Program-made: the position numbers and the translations under genes
Notes under the pieces: model-generated
Told to the model about the DNA's origin: nothing
What the model saw: the letters and a program-made list of their open reading frames with translations, nothing else
The model's database searches: none
Assembly (NCBI RefSeq): GCF_042435035.1
Contig: NZ_JBHMQT010000009.1
Location: 124,001 to 188,000, forward strand
From: Sphaerimonospora cavernae
Lineage (GTDB): Bacteria > Actinomycetota > Actinomycetes > Streptosporangiales > Streptosporangiaceae
Length of the DNA stretch: 64,000 nucleotides
Direction of reading: 5' to 3'
Shown here: one piece after another, positions 52,579 through 63,542 of the stretch
Position numbering within the stretch: the stretch's first letter is position 1
How the letters are laid out: each line of letters opens with the position of its first letter

Positions 52579-52695
52579 CATACGAGCCTTTTGAGGGGTG
52601 AATTCGTGACCTAGAAGGGCTTTGCCGGGCGTTTGACGTAACTAGAATCTTTCTTGACTCTAGGTTGCACGCGACATCGTGGAGGGCGAGCGGTG

Positions 52696-53799
52696 ATGGG
52701 ACGCGCACAGATCAGGGCCGCGTCCTCGGCCATCGCCTCGCTGGCTCTGGCCACGCTGGCCGTGCTCACCGTGGGGTCGGCGATCAGCGCCAACGCGGCC
52801 GACGATCCGCCGGTGGAGCCGTGTCGGCCGGGCGAGTGCGACACCGTCACCGTGACCATCACCCAGACGCCCGGAACAAGTCCGACGCCGATCGGAGATC
52901 CGGTCGTCACGGCGACCGTCACGGTCACCCCGACGCCTCCGCAGCCGAGCACGACCAAGACGGCCGACGAGCAGCAGAAGCACGACGACGTCTCGGCCCC
53001 GATCCCGACAAAGCTGGCGGACATCCCGAACACCTCGGACCTCACGGATCCCACGGGCTCCACGGGCTCCACGGACGACGGGTCGGACGTCTCCCTGCCT
53101 CCGGCGTCGACGCCGCCTCCGGCACAGGAACCGGTGCCGACCACGGCACCCGAGCAGACGCCCACCCAGGGCATGTCGTTCGAAGCGCCCGCGCCGGAAT
53201 CGGCGCAGTACGAGATCCGCAGCGCCTCGCCGGAGTTCGACAAACCGGCGTTGGCCAACAAGCTCGCGATCCCCGCCGCCGTACTCGTGGTGCTCGCCCT
53301 GCTCGCGTGGCTCGTGTTCGAGGGTCGGCTGCGCCGGATGGCGCACGCGGCGGCCGTCGGGAAGGCCGGTCCGCAGGCGAAGACCACCGGTGGGCCGGAG
53401 GCGGCCGCCTATCCGGGGGCGCCGGGCTACGCCGTCGGTTTCGTGCCGGTTCAGCCGTACCCGGTGTATCCCCAGCAGGCGCCGTACGGCTACCCGATGC
53501 CCTACGGCACTCCCCACCCGTACGGCACCCCGCCTCAGGCGTACGGGGCCCAGCCACAGGGCTACGGGCCCCCGCCGCAGGCGTACGGCGCCCAGCCGCA
53601 GGCGTACAGTCAGGCGCCGTATCCCCCGCAGGGATACCCGGCGTACTACCAGCAGGCACAGTCAATGCCCCAAGGCCACGCCGAGACTCCGCCGCACGGC
53701 GCCCCCGCGCCGCAGTCCCCCGCACCGCAGGCACCCCCGTCGGCCGCCACACCGCGCCCCGACGACCCCCCCCACCCCCACCCCCACCCCCGCGCGTGA
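52696..53799 (+). CDS. Single-pass membrane protein with Pro/Tyr/Gly-rich cytoplasmic tail
   Basis: A 367-residue protein I do not recognise. The signal peptide (about 1-35) ends near ISANAA, followed by a Thr/Pro-rich extracytoplasmic part, then one helix (about 193-214, LAIPAAVLVVLALLAWLVFE) and a basic stop-transfer. The C-terminal tail has repeats of PYG, QAYGAQPQ and YPPQGYPAYYQ. Such tails are disordered and can mediate protein clustering. GGAGGG nine bases before ATG 52696 (six before GTG 52693) supports the start. Its TGA stop is the TGA of the first TGATCTTG unit of repeat locus 2. Confidence 0.75.
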   Translation: MGRAQIRAASSAIASLALATLAVLTVGSAISANAADDPPVEPCRPGECDTVTVTITQTPGTSPTPIGDPVVTATVTVTPTPPQPSTTKTADEQQKHDDVSAPIPTKLADIPNTSDLTDPTGSTGSTDDGSDVSLPPASTPPPAQEPVPTTAPEQTPTQGMSFEAPAPESAQYEIRSASPEFDKPALANKLAIPAAVLVVLALLAWLVFEGRLRRMAHAAAVGKAGPQAKTTGGPEAAAYPGAPGYAVGFVPVQPYPVYPQQAPYGYPMPYGTPHPYGTPPQAYGAQPQGYGPPPQAYGAQPQAYSQAPYPPQGYPAYYQQAQSMPQGHAETPPHGAPAPQSPAPQAPPSAATPRPDDPPHPHPHPRA

Positions 53800-54031
53800 T
53801 CTTGTAGTTTCTCGCAGGGATGGTCGCCGACCTGCGACAACCCTCTCCGTGATCTTGCAGTTTCTCGCAGAGATGCGCCTTTGCCTGTGGTTAAACCATC
53901 CATGATCTTGCAATTGCAAGATCATGGATGGTCTTTTTCCTGGTCAGGGGGGAAGGCTGCGAGGAACTGCAAGATCACAAAGGGCTGCCATGCAGGTCAG
54001 TGGGCCTATGTGACAGCAACTGCAAGATCAC
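53796..54031. repeat. 53-bp-period inverted repeat array, locus 2
   Basis: Six copies of the same unit as at 4423-4611. Forward copies begin at 53796, 53849 and 53902; reverse copies begin at 53915, 53968 and 54021. All are exactly 53 bp apart and the array is symmetric about 53913/53914. Shared parts are GTGATCTTGCAG, TTTCTCGCAGNGATG and GACCTGCG. It lies between a convergent membrane-protein gene and sdhB. The innermost units fuse into a perfect palindrome. Confidence 0.92.
53895..53937 (+). terminator. Perfect 38-bp palindrome followed by T-tract
   Basis: Nineteen-base arms, from ACCATCCATGATC through CTTGCAA, and the exact complement, meet without a loop at 53913/53914. CTTTTT follows. 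In RNA this forms a long stem with a U-run, an intrinsic terminator for the plus-strand gene. It is made from the two innermost repeat units. Confidence 0.7.
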
Positions 54032-54082
54032 GCCCTGGGGGAGTGGCCGCCGGGGTCTCCCCTGGGGGTGGTTTGGTCTCGG

Positions 54083-54838
54083 TCAGCTCGGACGCTTGAA
54101 GATCTTCGAGCCGAGCCAGACCAGTGGGTCGTACTTCCGGTCGACGGCGCGTTCCTTCATGGGGATGATCGCGTTGTCGGTGATCTTGATGTGCTCGGGA
54201 CAGACCTCGGTGCAGCACTTGGTGATGTTGCAGTAGCCGAGCCCGTGCTCCTCCTGCGCGGCCTGCGGGCGGCGGTCCCGCACGTCGTACGGGTGCATGT
54301 CGAGCTCGGCGATCCGGATGAAGAAGCGCGGGCCGGCGAACGCCGGCTTGTTCTCCTCATGGTCACGGATCACGTGGCAGACGTTCTGGCACAGGAAGCA
54401 CTCGATGCACTTGCGGAACTCCTGTGACCGCTGCACGTCGACCTGCTGCATCCGGTACTCGCCCGGCTTGACGTCCGTGGGCGGCGTGAACGACGGGATC
54501 TCACGCGCCTTCTCGTAGTTGAACGAGACGTCGCAGACCAGGTCCTTGATGACCGGGAACGTCCGCAGCGGCGTGACGGTGATCGTCTCATCCTCCGTGA
54601 ACGTGGACATCCGGGTCATGCAGCCCAGTCGCGGCTTGCCGTTGATCTCCATCGAGCACGAACCGCACTTGCCGGCCTTGCAGTTCCACCGCACCGCGAG
54701 GTCGGGAGCCTGGGTGGCCTGCAGCCGGTGGATGATGTCGAGGACGACCTCGCCCTCGTTCACCTCGACCGTGAAGTCCTCCAGCCGTCCTTCGCCGCTC
54801 TCACCGCGCCAAACGCGGAACTTCGCCTTGTATCCCAT
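54083..54838 (-). CDS. sdhB: Succinate dehydrogenase/fumarate reductase iron-sulfur subunit (complex 1)
   Basis: A 251-residue electron-transfer subunit at the membrane. The 2Fe-2S ligands are in NCKAGKCGSCSMEINGKPRL. The 4Fe-4S and 3Fe-4S ligands are in CIECFLCQNVCHV and KCCTEVCPE. It resembles the mycobacterial Rv0247c (Sdh1) subunit. The ATG overlaps the last base of the flavoprotein stop, with AAGGAG upstream; a GTG one codon earlier is possible. It is last gene of a three-gene operon and convergent with repeat locus 2. Confidence 0.94.
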   Translation of the reverse strand: MGYKAKFRVWRGESGEGRLEDFTVEVNEGEVVLDIIHRLQATQAPDLAVRWNCKAGKCGSCSMEINGKPRLGCMTRMSTFTEDETITVTPLRTFPVIKDLVCDVSFNYEKAREIPSFTPPTDVKPGEYRMQQVDVQRSQEFRKCIECFLCQNVCHVIRDHEENKPAFAGPRFFIRIAELDMHPYDVRDRRPQAAQEEHGLGYCNITKCCTEVCPEHIKITDNAIIPMKERAVDRKYDPLVWLGSKIFKRPS

Positions 54839-56742
54839 CACGACTCCTTGACCGCGTTCTCGAGCGCGGCGTCGAACTCCGCCAACTCGTCCTCGGTGAG
54901 GTATTTCTCCAGCTCGGACCGCTCGAACAGGGTGATCAGGTCACCGCGCATGGACGGCTGGGCCTGCTCCTCCACCTTCACGTTCGAGCCGTCCGGGGCG
55001 GCGGAGCACACCAGCAGCTTGCGCCGCCACTCCGCCGTCATGGTCGGGAAGTCGTCACGGGTGTGCCCGCCACGGCTCTCCTCTCGCAGCAGCGCCGCCC
55101 GTGCCACGCACTCGCTGACCAGCAGCATGTTCCGTAGGTCGATCGCGAGGTGCCAGCCGGGATTGTAGATCCGGCTGCCGGTCGAGGCGGTGTTGCCCGC
55201 CCGCTCCTTGAGCTTCTCGATCGCCTGCAGCGCCTCGCTCATCTCCTCGGCCTTGCGGATGATGCCGACGAGGTCGTTCATGGTGCGCTGCAGCTCGTGA
55301 TGGACCTCGTACGGATTCTCACCGCCCGTCCGCTCCAGCGGTTCGAGGGCCTCGGCCTTGGCCTCCTCCACACCCGACGGGACCGGACGCCTGGTCAGGC
55401 CGTTGACGTACGCAGATGCGCCCGCGCCGGCCCGGCGGCCGAAGACCAGCAGGTCGGACAGGGAGTTGCCGCCGAGGCGGTTGGAGCCGTGCATGCCGCC
55501 CGACACCTCACCGGCCGCGAACAGGCCGGGCACCGAGGCGGCCTGGGTGTCCGCGTCGACCTCGATGCCGCCCATCACGTAGTGGCAGGTCGGGCCGACC
55601 TGCATCGGCTCGGCGGTGATGTCGACGTCGGCCAGCTCCTTGAACTGGTGGTACATCGACGGCAGTCGCCGGGTGATCTCATCGGCCGGCAGCCGGGTGG
55701 AGACGTCCAGGAACACGCCGCCCTGGGGTGAGCCGCGACCGGCCTTCACCTCGGAGTTGATCGCCCGGGCCACCTCGTCACGCGGCAGCAGCTCCGGCGG
55801 GCGGCGGTTGTTCGCCTGGTCGGTGTACCAGCGGTCCCCCTCTTCCTCCGTCGTGGCGTACTGGTTCTTGAACACGTCGGGGATGTAGTCGAACATGAAC
55901 CGGCGGCCCTCGGAGTTGCGGAGCACGCCGCCGTCGCCGCGGACCGACTCGGTCACGAGGATGCCGCGCACGGACGGCGGCCACACCATGCCGGTCGGGT
56001 GGAACTGGATGAACTCCATGTTGATGAGGTTCGCGCCGGCCAGCAGGGCCAGCGCGTGGCCGTCACCGGTGTACTCCCAGGAGTTCGAGGTGACCACGAA
56101 CGACTTGCCGATGCCGCCGGTGGCCAGCACCACGGCCGGGGTGTCGAACACGATGAAGTCGCCCGTCTCGCGCCGGTAGCCGAAGGCTCCCGCGATCGCG
56201 CCGGTCTCCTCGTCCTTGAGTAGCCGCGTGACCGTGCACTCGGCGAACACCTTGATGTACGCCTCGAAGTCGCCGTGCAGCTTCTCGTCCTCCTGCTGGA
56301 GGGCGACGACGCGCTGCTGAAGCGTGCGGATCAGCTCCAGGCCGGTACGGTCGCCGACGTGGGCGAGGCGCGGGTACTCGTGGCCGCCGAAGTTCCGCTG
56401 GCTGATCTTGCCGTCCTTCGTGCGGTCGAACAGCGCGCCCCACGCCTCCAGTTCCCAGACCCGGTCGGGGGCCTCCTGGGCGTGTAGTTCGGCCATCCGC
56501 CAGTTGTTCAGGAACTTGCCTCCGCGCATCGTGTCGCGGAAGTGAACCATCCAGTTGTCGTTGGGGTTGACGTTGCCCATCGCGGCGGCCGCGCCGCCCT
56601 CGGCCATGACCGTGTGGGCCTTGCCGAACAGCGACTTGCAGACGATGGCCGTCCGCTTGCCCTGCTGCCGCGCCTCGATCGCCGCGCGGAGTCCCGCTCC
56701 GCCGGCTCCGATGACGACGACGTCGTATTCGTGACGCTCCAC
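54838..56742 (-). CDS. sdhA: Succinate dehydrogenase/fumarate reductase flavoprotein subunit (complex 1)
   Basis: A 634-residue FAD subunit that oxidises succinate or reduces fumarate. An N-terminal Rossmann motif, VVVIGAGGAGLRAAIEARQQ, is followed by KAHTVMAEGGAAAAMGN, containing the histidine that binds FAD covalently, and the active-site regions FIQFHPTGM, VRGDGGVLRN and HGSNRLGGNSL. It corresponds to mycobacterial Rv0248c. The start is GTG. It lies 10 bp after the membrane-subunit gene. Confidence 0.95.
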   Translation of the reverse strand: MERHEYDVVVIGAGGAGLRAAIEARQQGKRTAIVCKSLFGKAHTVMAEGGAAAAMGNVNPNDNWMVHFRDTMRGGKFLNNWRMAELHAQEAPDRVWELEAWGALFDRTKDGKISQRNFGGHEYPRLAHVGDRTGLELIRTLQQRVVALQQEDEKLHGDFEAYIKVFAECTVTRLLKDEETGAIAGAFGYRRETGDFIVFDTPAVVLATGGIGKSFVVTSNSWEYTGDGHALALLAGANLINMEFIQFHPTGMVWPPSVRGILVTESVRGDGGVLRNSEGRRFMFDYIPDVFKNQYATTEEEGDRWYTDQANNRRPPELLPRDEVARAINSEVKAGRGSPQGGVFLDVSTRLPADEITRRLPSMYHQFKELADVDITAEPMQVGPTCHYVMGGIEVDADTQAASVPGLFAAGEVSGGMHGSNRLGGNSLSDLLVFGRRAGAGASAYVNGLTRRPVPSGVEEAKAEALEPLERTGGENPYEVHHELQRTMNDLVGIIRKAEEMSEALQAIEKLKERAGNTASTGSRIYNPGWHLAIDLRNMLLVSECVARAALLREESRGGHTRDDFPTMTAEWRRKLLVCSAAPDGSNVKVEEQAQPSMRGDLITLFERSELEKYLTEDELAEFDAALENAVKES

Positions 56743-56752
56743 CTTGAGATCC

Positions 56753-57553
56753 TTAAGCGAACGGGAAGTTGATGATGCCCTTTGCGACCAGCCGCACGTA
56801 GAAGTCCGCGATCATCACCGAGAACAGCGACGCCCAGGCGAACTGCTGGTGCTTGGCGTTGAGCTTCGACACGAAGGTCCACGCCCGGTAGCGCAGCGGG
56901 TGCTTCGAGAAGTGGTTCAGCCGGCCGGCCGTGATGTGGCGGCAGGAGTGGCAGCCGAGGGTGTAGAGCCAGATCAGGACCGCGTTGACCACGAGGATGA
57001 TCGTGCCGAGGCCCAGGTGGCCCCAGTCGCCGTCCTTGTCGCGGAACGAGAGCACCGCGTCGTACGACAGGACAGTGGCGATGACCACCGCGAGGTAGAA
57101 GAAGTACCGGTGGATGTTCTGGAAGATCAGCGGGAAGCGGGTCTCGCCGGTGTACTTCTTGTGCGGCTCCCCGACCGCGCAGGCGGGCGGAGACAGCCAG
57201 AACGCCCGGTAGTACGCCTTGCGGTAGTAGTAGCACGTGAGCCGGAAGCCGGCCGGCAGGCCGAGGATCAGGATCCCGGGCGGCAGCGTGTACCAGTCGC
57301 CGAACGGCGCCAGCCCGAAGAGACGGGCCTCCGGCGGACACGAGGTCGCCAGACATGGCGACGCGAAGGGCGCGTGGTACGGCGCGACGAAGTAGCTCTT
57401 GTCGAAAATCGCCCAAAATCCGTAGATCAGGAACGCCATGAGCCCGGCGAACACCAGCGCCGGGGCCAGCCACCATCTGTCGGTACGAAGTGTGCGCATC
57501 TTCAACTGCGCGCGTTGTTTCCTGACCGGGCTCTCGGCCGTTGTCTGGGTCAT
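56753..57553 (-). CDS. Succinate dehydrogenase membrane subunit (complex 1, Rv0249c-like)
   Basis: A 266-residue membrane anchor. About five helices are seen: PALVFAGLMAFLIYGFWAIF, GILILGLPAGFRLTCYYY, IHRYFFYLAVVIATVLSYDA, TIILVVNAVLIWLYTLGCHS and FAWASLFSVMIADFYVRLV. Histidines in NIHRYFF and CHSCRHIT may bind heme or iron-sulfur/quinone partners. It resembles the single large anchor of mycobacterial Sdh1 rather than classical SdhC/SdhD. It is first gene of the operon; its promoter lies in the 256-bp gap before the LysR gene. Confidence 0.88.
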   Translation of the reverse strand: MTQTTAESPVRKQRAQLKMRTLRTDRWWLAPALVFAGLMAFLIYGFWAIFDKSYFVAPYHAPFASPCLATSCPPEARLFGLAPFGDWYTLPPGILILGLPAGFRLTCYYYRKAYYRAFWLSPPACAVGEPHKKYTGETRFPLIFQNIHRYFFYLAVVIATVLSYDAVLSFRDKDGDWGHLGLGTIILVVNAVLIWLYTLGCHSCRHITAGRLNHFSKHPLRYRAWTFVSKLNAKHQQFAWASLFSVMIADFYVRLVAKGIINFPFA

Positions 57554-57809
57554 CGGAGACCTTCCACCTAACTGACTCCGCGCACGCCGGAGCTCTCGCG
57601 CCGAACTGCTTGTGGCCGTGCGCGCATTGGTGGGGGAAACATTACGACGGGCAGATCACGAACTGTGAGGAGGGTCACTCTTCCCGTGTGTGATTCCCGT
57701 CACTTCCCTGGCAGTTCGGCTCGGTTCACCTCGTGTTTCACCTGTTCCGAGGCCGCGTGGTGACGAAAATCACGACCTCAACGACCCACCCTAGTAACTC
57801 CACCGGGAT

Positions 57810-58778
57810 TCACGAACTCCGGGCGTCTGGTATGCGGGTCTCGATGCCCTGCGGCAGGGTGCCGTCCCGGGCCGCCTCGGACAGGAAGGACAGCAGGGTG
57901 GCGCGGAAGGCCCGGGCCGCCCGCGTCGGCTCGACGTCCTTGCGGTTGGCGAGTGCGACGGTCCTGCGCAACCGGGGGACCAGCGGCGTCCCCACCAGGT
58001 TGGGCCTGCCGTTCAACACCATCGAGGGGACGACCGCGATCCCCAGTCCGGCCTCGACGAACCGCAGCACCGCGTCCATCTCGCCGCCCTCCACCGCGAA
58101 GCGCGGCTCGAACCCCGCCTGGCGGCACGCCGTGAGCGTCGCCTCCCGCACGTCGTACCCACGCCGGAACATCACCATCGGTCGTCCGCGCAGGTCCTGG
58201 ATGCGCACGTACGGCTTACGCCCGCCGACGGCGGGCGCCGACGCGGCGGCGGAGGCGGACGTGGCGGCGGCGACCACGAGGTTCTCCTGGAGGATCTCCT
58301 CGGTCACCAGGGACGGATCCGTACTCTGCAGCGGCAGGATGATGAGCGCCAGATCGAGTTGGCCCCTGGCGAGGCCGCGCACGAGGTCACGGGAGCCGCT
58401 CTCCTCCACCAGCAGTTCCACCCCGGGATAGCCGCGATGGAAGCGGGCCAGCGCGTCCGCGAGCAGCCCGGCGCACAGCGACGGCGTGGCGCCGAGCCGT
58501 ACCCGGCCTCTCTTCAGCCCCACGAGCTCCGCTATCTCGCGCCGCGCGGTCTCGGCGTCGGCGAGCATGCGGCGGGCCATTGGGAGCAGCGCCTCCCCGG
58601 CCGCGGTGAGCGTGACGTTGCCCCGAGCCCGGCTGAACAGCTGGGCTCCCAGCTCGGTCTCCAGCACCTTGATCTGCTTGCTGAGCGATGGCTGCGCCAC
58701 CCGCATCCGCTCGGCGGCCTGAGTGAAGTGCCGGGTTTCGGCCACTGCCAGGAAGTATGCGAGTTGTTGGAGCTGCAC
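57810..58778 (-). CDS. LysR family transcriptional regulator
   Basis: A 322-residue LysR regulator. The winged helix-turn-helix is at 1-60 (MQLQQLAYFLAVAETRHFTQ, AQPSLSKQIKVLETELGAQL) and the periplasmic-binding-protein-like effector domain is at about 90-300 (RVRLGATPSLCAGLLADALA, VLRFVEAGLGIAVVPSM). The start is GTG. It lies between two succinate dehydrogenase operons, divergent from the second. Two matching ATAGC-N5-GCTAT sites lie in the shared promoter region, one immediately before its own start. It is the likely regulator of sdhCAB2 and itself; the effector is unknown, perhaps a C4 acid or redox signal. Confidence 0.93.
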   Translation of the reverse strand: MQLQQLAYFLAVAETRHFTQAAERMRVAQPSLSKQIKVLETELGAQLFSRARGNVTLTAAGEALLPMARRMLADAETARREIAELVGLKRGRVRLGATPSLCAGLLADALARFHRGYPGVELLVEESGSRDLVRGLARGQLDLALIILPLQSTDPSLVTEEILQENLVVAAATSASAAASAPAVGGRKPYVRIQDLRGRPMVMFRRGYDVREATLTACRQAGFEPRFAVEGGEMDAVLRFVEAGLGIAVVPSMVLNGRPNLVGTPLVPRLRRTVALANRKDVEPTRAARAFRATLLSFLSEAARDGTLPQGIETRIPDARSS

Positions 58779-58783
58779 TTCTC

Positions 58784-58798
58784 ATAGCGTACGGCTAT
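58784..58798. promoter_or_regulatory. LysR-type operator, copy 1 (regulator side)
   Basis: ATAGC-GTACG-GCTAT, a perfect 5-bp inverted repeat fitting the LysR T-N11-A rule, six bases upstream of the LysR start codon. A protein bound here would block the LysR promoter or its initiation region, the usual autorepression arrangement. Confidence 0.65.
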
Positions 58799-58946
58799 CG
58801 CCGCGACCGACCCGAGGCAGGGTCTACCAGGAGCCGATCAGGAGCCCAGCAGGAGACCGCCAGGGCCGAAGGTCCGGGGCGGAGTGTGATTTAGCTCGCA
58901 TCTGAGCAGGTCGCGCGTATCGCCAGAAGGGTGCGGGACAGAGGGC

Positions 58947-58961
58947 ATAGCCTCCGGCTAT
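58947..58961. promoter_or_regulatory. LysR-type operator, copy 2 (sdhC side)
   Basis: ATAGC-CTCCG-GCTAT, with the same arms and spacing as the copy at 58784-58798, 60-74 bases upstream of the sdhC start. This is the normal activation distance for a LysR protein. The two copies share CATAGC...GGCTAT. Confidence 0.7.
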
Positions 58962-59020
58962 TGAAACCAGTCCGGTGATGACTTGGACGCGCGGAATGTC
59001 CGTTCTTAGCGTGGGCAGAC

Positions 59021-59802
59021 ATGACTGCGACTGTTGACCACGCGATCGAGCGTGGGCAGGCGACGACGCCTGTCCCCCCGCCGGTCGCACCCGCTCCTGT
59101 GCCAACGCGCCGGAGACGTTCCGGGTTCCCGACCCGGTTGTTCTCCTCTTCGAACGGCAAGAAGGCCGTCATGGCGATCACCGGAGCCATCCTTGTGCTC
59201 TTCCTGATCGGCCACATGCTCGGGAACCTGAAGATCTTCCTGGGCGCCGACGCCTTCAACGGTTACGCCGAATGGCTGCGCACGGCCGGTGAGCCCGCAC
59301 TGCCCGCACGTACGATGCTGACGATCACCGAGATCGTGCTCGTGGCCGCCGTGGCGCTGCACATGTGGTCGGCGGTGTCGCTGGCCCGGCGGGCCGCCCG
59401 GGCCAGGCCCGTCAGGTACGCGGTGCGGCGCAGGTCGCAGGCGAACGGGTACGCGACCCACGTGATGCGGTACGGCGGGATCGTCATCCTGCTGTTCGTC
59501 GTGTGGCATCTGCTCGACATGACCTTCGGCGTGGTGAACCCCGAGGGCTACGCCGCCACGCCGTACGACCGGATGGTCGCCGGCTTCGCGCCCTCCCGTT
59601 GGTGGGTGACGTCGTTCTACGTGGTCGCGCTCGCCATGGTCGGGCTGCATCTGCGGCACGGGGTGTGGAGCGCGTTCCAGACCCTCGGGCTGGCGAACGG
59701 CCGCCGCTACCGGCCGCTGCGCGCCCTGGCGGGCGTGGTGGCGCTGGTGCTGGTCGTGGGCTTCCTCGCGGCGCCCATCGCCGTGACGATCGGAGTGATC
59801 AA

Positions 59803-59806
<4 letters not shown>
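59021..59806 (+). CDS. sdhC: Succinate dehydrogenase cytochrome b subunit (complex 2)
   Basis: A 261-residue membrane subunit that binds heme and menaquinone. A Pro/Arg-rich N-terminus precedes five helices (VMAITGAILVLFLIGHMLGN, MLTITEIVLVAAVALHMW, YGGIVILLFVVWHLLDMTF, SFYVVALAMVGLHLRHGV, ALAGVVALVLVVGFLAAP). Histidines in IGHMLGN, ALHMW, VVWHLLDM and GLHLRHG are the usual diheme ligands. It resembles the single-anchor SdhC of Corynebacterium-type sdhCAB. Its GTGA overlap starts sdhA. Confidence 0.94.
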
Positions 59807-61748
<1,942 letters not shown>

Positions 61749-61752
<4 letters not shown>

Positions 61753-62507
61753 GCGGGCGCGGCATGAACCTGACTCTGAAGATCTGGCGCCAGAACGGCC
61801 CGGAGGACCGCGGCCGCATGGTGACCTACCAGGTGGCGGACGTGTCGCCGGACATGTCCTTCCTGGAGATGCTCGACGTGCTCAACGAGCGGCTGATCCT
61901 GGCCGGCGAGGAGCCCGTCGCCTTCGACCACGACTGCCGCGAGGGCATCTGCGGCATGTGCGGCATGGTCATCAACGGCGTGGCCCACGGCGAGCAGCGC
62001 GCTACGACCACCTGCCAGCTTCACATGCGGCACTTCGACGACGGCGACACCGTCACCATCGAGCCGTGGCGGGCCGCGCCGTTCCCGGTGATCAAGGACC
62101 TGGTCGTGGACCGGTCGTCGTTCGACCGGATCATCCAGGCCGGCGGCTTCATCTCCGTCCCCGCCGGGTCGGCGCCCGACGCCCACTCGGTCCCGGTGCC
62201 GAAGGACGCGGCGGACTCCGCGTTCGACGCCGCCACCTGCATCGGCTGCGGCGCGTGCGTGGCGGCCTGCCCGAACGGCTCGGCCTCCCTGTTCACCGCC
62301 GCCAAGATCACTCACCTGGGTCTGCTGCCGCAGGGCCAGCCGGAGCGCGCCTCGCGGGCCAAGGCGATGGTCGAGCAGATGGACGCCGAGGGCTTCGGCG
62401 GCTGCACCAACACCGGCGAGTGCACGGCGGTCTGCCCCAAGGGCATCCCGCTGGACGCGATCGCCCGGATGAACGCCGACTACCTGAAGGCCCAGTCGAC
62501 CTCCTGA
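61749..62507 (+). CDS. sdhB: Succinate dehydrogenase/fumarate reductase iron-sulfur subunit (complex 2)
   Basis: A 252-residue electron-transfer subunit. The 2Fe-2S ligands are in DCREGICGMCGM plus a downstream Cys (TTCQLHM). The second and third clusters are in CIGCGACVAACPNGSA and GECTAVCPKGIPLD. The GTG at 61749 overlaps the sdhA stop and has GGAG seven bases upstream; ATG 61764 (MNLTLKIWRQ) is an alternative without a clear binding site. A hairpin follows the stop. Confidence 0.94.
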
Positions 62508-62524
62508 ACTGGACTTTCCTGTCC

Positions 62525-62562
62525 GCGCGAGCCGTACGTCCACCGGGATGTGCGGCTCGCGC
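62525..62562 (+). terminator. Hairpin terminator after sdhCAB (complex 2)
   Basis: GCGCGAGCCGTAC pairs with GTGCGGCTCGCGC over 13 bp with one wobble pair around a 12-base loop, 17 bases after the sdhB stop. There is no T-tract. Confidence 0.6.
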
Positions 62563-62642
62563 CATGTGAGCGGGGCGCAGCAGGAAAGCGCGAAGAATAA
62601 TTCGCTGTTGACTTTTTGACCTTGTCGTGGGAATTCATTTCC

Positions 62643-63542
62643 ATGAGAGGTTCGATTGGCGTCCGGCGGGCGCTCGGTGCGATTGCGCTCGCGACCGGCC
62701 TGGCCGTTTCCACTACCGCGGTCCCGGCCGCGGCGTCGGCGGCGGTGCCCGCGGCGGTGACGGCGAGCGCGGCGCTCGCACCGATGAGCCAGGCGGCGCT
62801 GGGCCGCCCCGCCTACTACACATATTCCGGATACAGCTCCGCTCAGCACCGTAAAAAGGGCAAGCAGCTCGAGAAGAAGGGATATCGCCCGATCTCCCTC
62901 AGCGTTGCCGGCTCGCGGCTGTCGGCGGTATGGGCCAAGACGGGCGGTCCCGCGTGGTGGTGCCTCGACGGCTTCACCGCGAAGACGTACGAGAAGGAGC
63001 TCAAGAAGCTGCGGAAGAAGGGGTACGCGCCCACGATCATCACGGCCTCCGGAGGCGGGTACGGCGCGGCCTTCGCGGGCGTCTTCGAGAAGCGGAACAT
63101 CGGCTGGCAGGCCCAGTGGGGCATGACCGGGGCGCAGTTCAAGAAGACCGACAAGCGGCAGTCCGGCAAGGGCCTCGCCCTGGTCTCGCTCACCGCGTAC
63201 GGCACGGCCTCCGACGTCCGGTACGCCGCGATCTGGCACCAGTCGTCGGCAGGCTACGGCTGGGTCACCGGCCGCACCTCGTCCAAGTTGACGAAAATCA
63301 TCAAGCAGAACGACAAGAAGGGCTACTTCCCCAAGCAGCTTGTCGTGGCGCCCGACGGCACCTACGCAGCGGTCTTCCACCGGGCGGCCGGGCAATGGTG
63401 GACCCAGTACGGCATGACCGCGTCCCAGCTGAACAAGAAGCACGACTCCTACGGCAAGAAGGGCTACTACCCGGTCAGCGTCGACGGTGAGTACATCCCG
63501 GGGCACGGCACCTATTACGCCGCGACCTGGTACAAGTACTGA
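62643..63542 (+). CDS. Secreted tandem-repeat protein (polyglycine hydrolase-type repeats)
   Basis: A 299-residue exported protein. The signal peptide covers about 1-35 (LGAIALATGLAVSTTAVPAA). The mature part has about five repeats of roughly 48 residues of the pattern KKGYxPxxLxxxGxxYAAVW: GYRPISLSVAGSRLSAVW, GYAPTIITASGGGYGAAF, GLALVSLTAYG, GYFPKQLVVAPDGTYAAVF and GYYPVSV. This resembles the bacterial tandem repeat domain seen in polyglycine hydrolases and other secreted actinomycete proteins. No catalytic domain is attached, so a binding role is likelier. It ends in YYAATWYKY. ATG 62643 is chosen over an upstream TTG because it opens the signal peptide directly. Confidence 0.75.
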   Translation: MRGSIGVRRALGAIALATGLAVSTTAVPAAASAAVPAAVTASAALAPMSQAALGRPAYYTYSGYSSAQHRKKGKQLEKKGYRPISLSVAGSRLSAVWAKTGGPAWWCLDGFTAKTYEKELKKLRKKGYAPTIITASGGGYGAAFAGVFEKRNIGWQAQWGMTGAQFKKTDKRQSGKGLALVSLTAYGTASDVRYAAIWHQSSAGYGWVTGRTSSKLTKIIKQNDKKGYFPKQLVVAPDGTYAAVFHRAAGQWWTQYGMTASQLNKKHDSYGKKGYYPVSVDGEYIPGHGTYYAATWYKY

